A DNA stretch of 64,000 bases from Calcarisporiella thermophila CBS 279.70. Its lineage: Eukaryota > Calcarisporiellomycota. The stretch lies in the NCBI RefSeq assembly GCF_041956535.1, contig NW_027192199.1, forward strand, positions 458,213-522,212, in the 5' to 3' direction. Position numbers and translations under genes: made by a program. The notes under the pieces were generated by a model, which saw nothing but the letters and a program-made list of their open reading frames with translations, did no database searches and was not told where the DNA came from. This document shows, piece after piece, positions 55,830 through 64,000 of the stretch (positions are counted from its first letter, which is position 1; every line of letters begins with the position of its first letter).

Positions 55830-57393
55830 TCATAACTTTGAGTTAATTATCTCACTCCCTGCTATTGCATTCTCGGCAAGCATTCTTTGCAATTGCTTTG
55901 GAGAATAACCTATTTCGCGTAGGATTTCCATAGTATGCTGTCCTACTTCTAAAAACACAGAAGTATCCTCAATTTGGGGTTCAATAGCTGGGGATCTCGA
56001 AAGTTTCGGAGCTGGAGATGGATAATTACAGGCTGTAAAGTCAACTACTGGAGTGACGCATGCATCTGTTCCATTGAAAACCTTTAGCCAATGTTCAAGA
56101 GGTTGGGAAGCAAAAGTATCGGCAAATAGTCTTTGTAGTTCTGGCCAAGTGGATGGATCGTTCTGTGTGCTGAGATTGACAAGAGAAGATAAACCCATTC
56201 CTTTTATCAGCTCAGAATAAAACTGTGGCTCCAACGCACCGCTATTAGTATGAAGAGTTTGAAAATTGAAATAATATATTATAGCATTAATTCAATGCAT
56301 ATACTCACACCGATAGAAACTTTTCGTCGGATGTTTTGTAAACTATTGAGTAATAATGTGGAGATATTGCAAAGCTGTCTTAATGTGATAAGTCGGTGAC
56401 TTTACCTTCATAAAACGGTGCCCCTCCGTCTAATAAATTTGCACCACGCTCTTCTTGGAACTCAAACCCAAATTTCTTTAGGTTATAAAGAAAAGTACCG
56501 AGATAGGCGACTCCATTTGTCTATATGGAGAATATGTCATGAGAATATATCAATTTTTCATTATCTATATCGCTGAATCTCACCATGCTATTATCAATGA
56601 CCTGTCCAAGCCCAGATTGTTGTCGCTCGTAAAGTGCCATTAAAATGCCACAAACACACAAGAGCCCGCCTCCAGCAAAATCAGCTGTTTATAAATAAAG
56701 ATTAAACTATAAATCATATCAGACTATTATCCTATTTGTAAAACGATAGTTACCAAGCAGATTAATGGGGAAGTATGGTCTCTCACCCCTCCTACCCATC
56801 ATTGACAGTACACCTGACATACTTATATAGTTTATATCATGACCTGCAGCCTGGGATAATGAACCTTAGTTTGGCAAAATAAGTATTATGCTTTTGCTCC
56901 TTTCTTCTTCATAACCGAGGAGTTGCAAAAAATACCCTCTTGTCCATATCCAGTTAGACGCGCATATATGAGCCGAGGATTAATAGCACATAAGGCATCT
57001 GGTCCCAAATTGAGCTTTTCCATTATACCTGGCCGAAATGGATCAAGTAAAATGTCTACTCTCTTTGCGAGTTGCTTCACTACTTCAACGCCCGCAGGTT
57101 GCTTAAGGTTTACAGCAATTGACTTTTTGTTCCTATTTTATCAAATGTATCAAATCTGATATAAATTTTTCACCAGAAAGACAATGTATACCTGCAAAGA
57201 GTATCAACATTTGTAGTTCCTACACGGTCCACTCGAATAACATCAGCTCCAAAATCCGAGAGAATCATTCCTAGCCAAAAGACAGGTATAGATTTTTCAT
57301 AACGTCAAAGAATGAACATTTATTACCTGCAAAAGGTACGGGAGCTAGACCAGCTAGCTCCAAAACTCGAATTCCTTTGAGGGGTGGGGCCAT
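55830..57393 (-). CDS. Alpha-methylacyl-CoA racemase, CoA-transferase family III, peroxisomal
   Basis: Interconverts (R)- and (S)-2-methylacyl-CoA so branched acyl chains can enter beta-oxidation. ATG 57393 ([20 protein letters not shown]), then [74 protein letters not shown]. Catalytic His/Asp region: [20 protein letters not shown] and [20 protein letters not shown], both conserved in AMACR. Then [20 protein letters not shown] and [16 protein letters not shown] active-site segment. Last exon [20 protein letters not shown] and ends EIINSKL. The C-terminal SKL is a perfect type 1 peroxisome-targeting signal. Seven or so exons. Head to head with the four-TM gene, 191 bp. Confidence 0.92.
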
Positions 57394-57584
57394 AATTTAT
57401 AAAATAATAAATTGGTTAATAGATCTAGTAAAAGTGGAGAGAACTGAAAACGCAAGAAATTTAATTAAAATCGTGCATGTGAATATTCATCATTCATAAG
57501 CCACTGTGGCTCGGCAGAAAATTCTCAACGCCCTTTTAAATGAACCTTTTAGCCATCGTTCAAATGCAATTCCTTAACACTAAA

Positions 57585-58357
57585 ATGTTTTCAAAATGTT
57601 GCATATGCTTCCCTCTTCGTGTTGGAACATTTCTTATTAGCTTCCTCTACCTCTGCGTGGGAGTGGCTGGTATTACCTTATTGATGTTGTATCGTTCTGT
57701 GGTTGATTCCTGGTTTACTACTTTCTACAATGCCTATTGGGCATGGTACTTGATGATTTCCGTCGCTGCTGTCCTTGGACTTGCCGGACTTTTGGGAATA
57801 TTGGGAACACTTGCGGTACTGACGCTCAAATTCATATACATATATTTGGAGAATTTAACTAGACATTTATTAACTACCATAGAGAGCATCTTTTCTGGTT
57901 ACAATATTTTCAATTGTTGCGTGGATTGCATCTTTATTATGGCTCGGCGGACTTCTTACTATTATCGTTATTCTTGTTATCAATCGTGACATGATAATGC
58001 AAGGATGTATTGCATTTAATGCCTACAACAACCAGAACCAGAAAGGTTTTAACGCTAACACCGGTATACCTCCTGCCGGTTCAGCGGAGTATAACCAACT
58101 GCAAGAGGGGTGTACAACTGGATTCCGAATTATTTTAATTGTCTTAGGGGTAGCATTAGGAGTAGGATTTTTGCTCATGGTAATTATCTCTATGCTTTGC
58201 ATATATATCTGAATAGCACTGTAATGTGCTTTGTATATTTTAGATGTATTTTGCTGCTGCCACATCTTCTTACGCAGGTAATCTGAGACGACGCGCCAAC
58301 TACAACCGACAAAATCAATGGGAAAATAAATACGAAATGGGGGATTATCGCATTTGA
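57585..58357 (+). CDS. Four-TM fungal membrane protein of unknown function
   Basis: Three exons: 57585-57811, about 57883-58178, about 58244-58357; about 210 residues. Starts MFSKCCICFPLRVGTFLISF, a Cys-rich N-terminus followed by CxxxxLRxG, seen in fungal (and LAPTM-like) four-TM proteins. TM1 LISFLYLCVGVAGITLLMLY, TM2 YLMISVAAVLGLAGLLGILG, TM3 VAWIASLLWLGGLLTIIVIL, then a loop with QGCIAFNAYNNQN and LQEGCTTG (two Cys, probably a disulfide in the lumen), TM4 IILIVLGVALGVGFLLM. The cytosolic tail is basic and Asn/Tyr-rich (LRRRANYNRQNQWENKYEMG). I first thought of tetraspanins but there is no CCG motif in the loop. Confidence 0.75.
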
Positions 58358-58764
58358 ACTAGTTAAATTTTTACTCCTGTTGTATTCTTTATCTATATCC
58401 TCTCATTTTATTCTTAAATTTCAGCCAACTTCTAGCAGTATATATGTTTATATGTATCAATGTTATATGTCAATGATCTATTTTTCATTATTTAAAATTC
58501 TTACTGAAGTTCATTTCTTTCTGATTTTCTGAAATTTCTATAACTCGCTCTGCAAAAGGAATGGCCGAAAAAAAATCTGAAAAATATTGAACGTGCGGGG
58601 TGTTTATCTTCTTTCTACTCTAATCCCTTATGAATACCCCCTCTTGCTGTCTTTCTTTTATTCTTTTAATATTCGTGTTAAAACTAAACGCACACTCTTT
58701 TCACGAATTTCATGTTTGTATCTGTTTTTTTTTGAAGGTGTAGCAGAAATCAAAGCAATCGAAA
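58358..58764. other. Intergenic / promoter
   Basis: T-rich DNA upstream of the coiled-coil gene; no gene seen. Confidence 0.5.
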
Positions 58765-61006
58765 ATGGCTTCAATTGATCATCCCTCTCGTTCTCAAAGT
58801 CCAACGGTATTTGCCAGAATCCGTGCACACATTTTTGATCTGTATTATAATCATTATCAATATTCTTTTAGCTCAACGAAAAAGGAGCTAGCTTCAAGAG
58901 AATACTAAGCTTTGGTAGGAGGTCAGCTGATAGCGCTAGCGTGTCTTCATCAACTTCCAGCACTTCATCGCGTCATACATCTTGTCCTCCAGGTTCACCA
59001 TCGGATCCTCGTCGATCAATGGAAGAAAGGATGAAAAAGCTCTTAGAACGGGCAAATCATTCTAATACTAAACGGGCTTCAAGAATCAACAATAAGCGTT
59101 TCAGTGCAAATAGTAATCTGATGAATCTGTCGATACCCCAATTGGAGAAAGTTAGTAGTCGTGCAAAATAATATACCTAAATGACCACTCAACATGTTTT
59201 TTTAGGATAACCGACCAGTTTATTCTGAAGAAGAAAATCGTCATCAAGTGCAACTTGCAGAGAGCTTGACTCGTATGAAACAGTTGGAATCACAAGTGGA
59301 GCGCCTTACCCTTCAAAATGTTAGATTACAACGCGCCAATCGTTTACTAAAAGTTGAACAAGAAAATAACACAAATTCTGCTAAAGCTGAGGCAGAGGAA
59401 CGCTGTCAAGTCCTTAAACTCCAAAATGTTCGGCTACAGCGGGCTAATCGTCTGCTGAAGCAAGAGCTTGATGAGAACATTCTAGAAATCCGACGCCTTC
59501 GCAGTGAAGCCCCTCTTAAAGAAATGGGTCCACAGTATGAATTTCTGGTTCAGCAAGTTGCGTTTTTACATCGGCAGGTAATCAAACCCAAATTTAACTA
59601 CTTTTGACGAGAACTTCAGTATTAATGAAACTTTTAATAGCTGGCAGGCAATCCTGCTTGTTCGACAACATGTTGTTTTACTGAAGAATCAATAAAACTA
59701 GGTACGGCTTCATCAGTAACATCCGGGACTAACGATGTTTCCCGACATGTTTGTCGACCAGTAATTCATTCTACGAACAAATCTGACAACAATCGATGGC
59801 TAGAAATAGAACAAAGAAAGATTGAGGTTACTATCTAGTTTAATATGTTTGCGTCATTTTATAATATATAGATACATTTATTTATTTCTATATAGTTGGA
59901 GAGCGCCTTGACTGAATTGGAAGCTTCCCTCAGTGAGGTACGGAAGCAGCGTGATGACGCCGAAATACTTTACAAAGAAACTTTAGCGTCAAAAGAGGAG
60001 TTAGGAAAACAATATACCGAGCTTAAGACAAGATATGATTCCCTTCAGGTTATTTTCGTTTTTTTCCTCGATAATCACAACAATATCTTTACCATATTTA
60101 TTATCTTAGAACGAAGAGCCTAAAATAACTGAGCCTCAAATATCCAATAATGATACATCTACAGTTACCTCATCAAATGCTCCCATGGATCTGCAGTTAA
60201 ATGAAGGATCCGTAAAGGTTGCCTCCCCTGTATCTGCTAGAAATTATCTAATAGACGAGCTAGATTTAGAGCAGGCATTTACGATGCTTTGGAGGGTACT
60301 AAGCACAAAACTGTCCAATCGTAAAAATTGGCAACAGCTCCAATCAACCCTTTTAAAATTTTCTGAGCGTCTTATTTCACTTATATACATGTTTAGTCGC
60401 CTATTTTACCAAGAGATTTGTCAAGTTATCCTAGCGTCTAATGAGCGAAGTCCAAGTATAGGTGAACAGGTTATTGGTGACAGTACAGTTGATAATTATC
60501 CGTGTATGCCTGGGTCACTTTCTGCATCATCTTCGCTATATTGCAGCAGTCAATTCATGCACCAAAATATAGTAGCATCAATATCCACTTGTCAGATATC
60601 ACAATATGAGGTTAACTTTCCCAATTGGCCAATGCTTGCACCGATTACCTATTTATTTCTCGCGGTAACAGAATTTTTCGGAATAACTGAAGACTGGACG
60701 GCTCCTCTCGTTCTGGCTGCCTGGGCCGGATATTATTTAGTTCTAGAAAATCAACTTCAGGCTCCGCCAACTTCTCCATTACCTAGTTCTCCTCTGTCTC
60801 CTCGCATACCGAGCATAGCGAATAATATATTCTTAGGTCCAAATCTTGGTGTATCATCAACGGTAATGCTGCAATCTTCGGGTGGAGTGGCTCGAAAAGT
60901 ATATGCATTTGATGGCGGCACAGCTGCTAATACCACTCGTCGCACTACTTATACCACAAGAGAAATCCGTGATTCAGGGATAGTGATGGATCTCAAGGAA
61001 TTGTAA
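58765..61006 (+). CDS. Coiled-coil protein with internal peptide duplication
   Basis: ATG 58765 (MASIDHPSRSQSPT), intron to 58871, then a Ser-rich part (SADSASVSSSTSSTSSRHTS) and basic EERMKKLLERANHSNTKRAS. Exon 3 is a coiled coil with the 14-mer LQNVRLQRANRLLK twice (59311-59352 and 59419-59460). Exons continue with STTCCFTEESIKLGTASSV, LESALTELEASLSEVRKQRD, then a 290-residue last exon: YLIDELDLEQAFTMLWRVLS, TKLSNRKNWQQLQSTLLKFS, a hydrophobic stretch APITYLFLAVTEFFGITEDW with TAPLVLAAWAGYYLVLENQL, and a Pro/Ser-rich tail ending MDLKEL. Family not recognised; the combination of coiled coil and possible membrane-associated segment might suit an organelle tether (inference). Confidence 0.65.
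59311..59460 (+). repeat. Intragenic duplication encoding LQNVRLQRANRLLK twice
   Basis: Copies at 59311-59352 and 59419-59460, 108 nt (36 codons) apart. The 14 residues are identical while 9 of 14 codons differ synonymously (for example AGA/CGG, TTA/CTG, CGC/CGG). Confidence 0.9.
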
Positions 61007-62172
61007 TTTTCATTCCATCTTTTATAACCAGTTTCGTTCCCTATATATCCCTTGCTCCATATCCTCTAACTCTGTTTTTTTTTCATGTGGTGTAAATAAC
61101 TCAATTTTAGTTATTCAGTTTTCTTTTCTTTTAATTCTTTCCTCTGAATTGCATCATATAAAACAATGATAATTGTTCATATATTCTTGCTTGATGCACC
61201 TTTTTATCTGTTTATTCCATTTGATTCTTCACTAATTAAATAATAAATCTATTAAAGGAGTAGTAATAATTGTAGTAATTACGAGTTAAACAAATTTCTA
61301 TTAACACTATTGACATCTTTCTGATCACATAAATGTATTACGAAACTACTAGTAAATATCATTGATAGCCAGGAAAAACCCCGCGAACTCTAAGGATTTT
61401 TTTTTATTATTTAATATTAATTATTTATGAACCCTTTATTGAAATAAGTCTGATGTAGTTAAATGATAGGATAGCCTACTCCGCCAATATCATCCAGGTT
61501 TATTACGGATTTTTTTTACGAAACTTTATTATATATAATTGCTCCCAATATTAACGAGTTAATGTCAAAGAGCTCAACATAACGCGAAATCGGACCGTTT
61601 TTTGTGGTTTTTGCGAAAGACTATACTTTTTTATATAAAGTTTGGTCTTATTAATAAGTATAATAATCATAATTATAAAATATAAAAATATCCTCACCTA
61701 GGTAAAAATAGGAGATTGGTGAAGAACAATAAGTAAATATGGATGGGTTTATTTAAGTAAAAAAAATCGAAAGCGAAGTACGGGTGTAGCATTGGGTGCA
61801 AGTGCAATATTCGCGAGTATCATGACGAATATAGCGCAATATTACAACACGTACAACAATGGTTTCTACATGCTTAATATCTTCTCGCTTTCGTTATTTT
61901 TCTTATTTTTACGTAAAACTTTTTTTGTATCCTTTTTCGTTAGTAGAGGAAATTGATAGATATAAGATATCAGAAAACAAGCAATACATGTAAGAAATGT
62001 AGAGAGGGTGCCTAATTTTCTTATTTTTCAAGGAGAGTGGTATACGAGAGAGGGAAGGGAAAAAAATAGGAAATTAGAATATGGATGGTAGAGTATTCGG
62101 AATAGTTGTATTGGAGCTAACTGTTTGGATGAAGGATATTTCGTCTCCTTGGACTTGTATCCAGCTCCTCTT
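61007..62172. other. Intergenic, probably including LINE 3' flank
   Basis: AT-rich, T-runs. The part next to 62172 is the 3' side of the minus-strand LINE; the point where the element ends is not marked by a clear poly(A) tail, though an A-rich run lies near 61920 (minus strand reading aaaaaaagttttacg). Confidence 0.4.
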
Positions 62173-63854
62173 TCACCAAAGCTCTTGGAGATCTTCTTTC
62201 TTATCCTTTATGGACGCTGACCACCATTTGGACCTCACAATTTTTTGTATTTCGTGTCCTAGTTGTTCAGCGAGCGTTATTTCGCTTGGTTGTGGGTTAT
62301 CCATTATTATCGATAATCTTGATCGATAGATGATCCAGATTGCTGCATCATGGACCGTTGACACTACTTCCCGTTGGTAGCCCATGGTATTGTAGTCTGC
62401 TCCAAATAGACTGTCTTCCTTGGTCGATTCGTGGGCTCTTACTCCAAGAATGCGGCAGACGTAACCGTCTACCGTTTGCCATAGCCGATTTATGCCTGGG
62501 CATTCCAGGTAAGCATGAATAATGGTTTCCACTGCGTTGGTTGTGCACCGCTTGTAAATATTAGGTTCTTCTGTCCACTTATTAGTGATGATATCTGTCA
62601 CCAATCTGTGTTTCAAGAGCCTCCATCTTAGCGCCCTACGCTTGGATTCACTCGGCCGCTTTTTCCAGCACATCCAAGCTATCTCCCATCTGATGGAATC
62701 GCTTGAGGTCTCTTTCCATTCTGGAGTGATATTCTCTCCTTTGCTTGTCTTATAGAACCTTCCGATTTTTGTACGGAAGTTTTTGATCTTTTTGCCAGTT
62801 AACACACATTTACCAAGCGGGAATGTGGATGGTCCTTCGATCAGTGGTATGCACTGTAGCAGGGCATCAGCCAGTTGTGGATTCAGTTGGATCTCTCGTT
62901 TCCTCCAGTGCTACTGAAGAATTATGTAGCTGTCTCTAAATCGGCTGAAATATTGGCTGGAATTTCTTGCTACATTCTCATGGACTTCTGGTTCTACCAT
63001 CGGTTTGTACAAGTTAGTCCTTCGGTTGAATTTAAAGAAGTCACCTAGTTTGACCAGTCCCACACTTTCGCCTTTCGATTTTAATGGACATCCGCCCATT
63101 GTGAAGTAAGAGCTGTTGTTTATGGGGAGAGAGAGCGTTGCTTCGATGTAGAATTTCTGGGTGAGATCCAATTTGCCGCTCAGACTTCTCCATACTCTCA
63201 GTAGGTGAGGCCAGATTCCATCTGTTCGGATGAGTTTGTGTTGTGTGTACTGCGTTGCCAGGATACCCATTCCCATTCCAGCTGGAGCGTAGAATCTTTC
63301 GAATATGTGTATAGTGAGTTGTATCCAAATTGGGCGGAGCCCAGTAGACATTGCTTCCGCCATTCTTTAAACCACGTGGCCAGTATCGCGTCAGTTTGAT
63401 ATTTCCGGTTAATGAGTCCCAGGCCTTGCCCTGGTGGTTGTTGGAGGATATCCATCGATATCTGTGGGCGCCTTCCCCTCCAGATAAAGTTTCTTATAAT
63501 ATTGTCCACGCTCTTTATGAATTTTGGCGGAGGAGGTGTAAGTTGAGATATATACCATAGTTTAGAGAGCAAGCTAGAGTTTACAAGGTGGACCTTTCCT
63601 ATCAGTGATACTGATCTCGTTTTCCCTGATTCGATGGACTTATGTAGCTTGGCTCTCAATTCTTCGAAATAGCTTTCCCTCAGGAAGATGCTCTTTGTGT
63701 TAAAGGGTATTCCCAAAAGTGTGAAAGATCCCTCTTCCTGTGTATATCGGCAGGGAGGTACTTCGCTCTCGATTTTTTTTCTCCCTTGGGATGTATTTTT
63801 TTTTTTTACATCCACTTGATGATTTTTATCTGAAGGGAATGGAAGGGTAGACTT
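62173..63854 (-). mobile_element. Decayed non-LTR retrotransposon (LINE), C-terminal part of ORF2
   Basis: Minus-strand fragments line up as the end of a reverse-transcriptase polyprotein followed by a zf-RVT domain. Part 1 (63854-about 63300): GSFTLLGIPFNTKSIFLRES, SVSLIGKVHLVNSSLLSKLW, FIKSVDNIIRNFIWRGRRPQ, then GQGLGLINRKYQTDAILATW. A frame change near 63,300-63,360 leads to part 2 (RTDGIWPHLLRVWRSLSGKL, IEATLSLPINNSSYFTMGGC). An in-frame TAG at 62911-62913 separates it from part 3 (RRALRWRLLKHRLVTDIITN, RCTTNAVETIIHAYLECPGI, RLWQTVDGYVCRILGV), a zf-RVT-like domain whose second cysteine is missing. An in-frame TAG at 63855-63857 precedes part 1. The catalytic RT and endonuclease parts are not in this window. 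Confidence 0.85.
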
Positions 63855-64000
63855 CTACGTCAAAATCACTCAGGTACTGCCCCTGGCCTCCCATTTTGTA
63901 GTTGGATTTCTCCTAAGGATTTTTGCTACCTAATTTTGTAGTCGCTTGATATTACCTGCTTGTTGCTATACTATTGATAGTGATTGAGACCTGAGCAAAA

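Noticed and set aside
57585-58357. Tetraspanin identity for the four-TM protein
   Set aside because: No CCG motif or large extracellular loop with conserved cysteine pattern.

Overview
This is a gene-dense eukaryotic window. Short spliceosomal introns of roughly 45-130 bp, starting GTAAG/GTATG and ending in AG, interrupt almost every gene. Leucine and isoleucine/valine biosynthesis genes, a fungal-type BK-like potassium channel, SAGA/ATAC- and THO-type subunits, ubiquinone genes and a non-LTR retrotransposon together point to a fungus. The AT-rich intergenic DNA, the many introns, and animal-like genes absent from yeasts (Slo channel, CCDC6-like, ZZZ3-like, alpha-methylacyl-CoA racemase) suggest an early-diverging lineage (Mucoromycota/Zoopagomycota grade). 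The lineage is an inference; no rRNA or barcode locus is present.

Layout. 0.1-8.6 kb: Slo/BK-type K+ channel, DUF4203/TMEM198-like membrane protein, mitochondrial ribosomal protein mL44, and the tRNA m7G46 methyltransferase TRM8. 9.8-11.75 kb: an ICMT-like methyltransferase, a 411-bp insertion with the marks of a retrocopy, and a tRNA-Ser(CGA). 12-20.1 kb: COQ9, THOC5, a coiled-coil protein, an unknown protein and a centrin. 20.4-21.8 kb: a broken CCCH zinc-finger gene. 22.3-29.5 kb: a ZZZ3-like SANT/ZZ protein, RNA polymerase III subunit RPC4, cyclin L and a pyruvate dehydrogenase kinase. 30.4-36.2 kb: a branched-chain amino-acid locus with ILV6 divergent from a three-domain fusion of isopropylmalate dehydrogenase and both isopropylmalate isomerase subunits. 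36.4-40.6 kb: COQ4, UTP7/WDR46 and a small putative mitochondrial protein. 42.9-43.8 kb is an assembly gap (N), followed at once by tRNA-Ser(AGA). 44.2-61 kb: CCDC6-like protein, ELP6, bestrophin-family channel, secreted metallophosphoesterase, a small orphan, a peroxisomal racemase, a four-TM protein and a coiled-coil protein with an internal duplication. 62-64 kb: a decayed LINE.

Functional links. ILV6 and the LEU fusion act in one pathway and share a 969-bp divergent promoter holding a perfect TGACTCA (Gcn4/CPC1-type) site. COQ4 and COQ9 both serve ubiquinone synthesis but are 24 kb apart. Many of the other genes concern transcription, RNA and tRNA modification (THOC5, RPC4, ZZZ3-like, cyclin L, TRM8, ELP6, UTP7). 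Seven unrelated gene pairs are arranged head to head with only 140-191 bp between start codons, so bidirectional promoters look like the local norm.

The strongest candidates for novelty are the leucine-pathway fusion, the TSD-flanked retrocopy beside tRNA-Ser, the tRNA-Ser pair differing only at the wobble base, and a duplicated 14-residue peptide kept identical despite nine synonymous codon differences.
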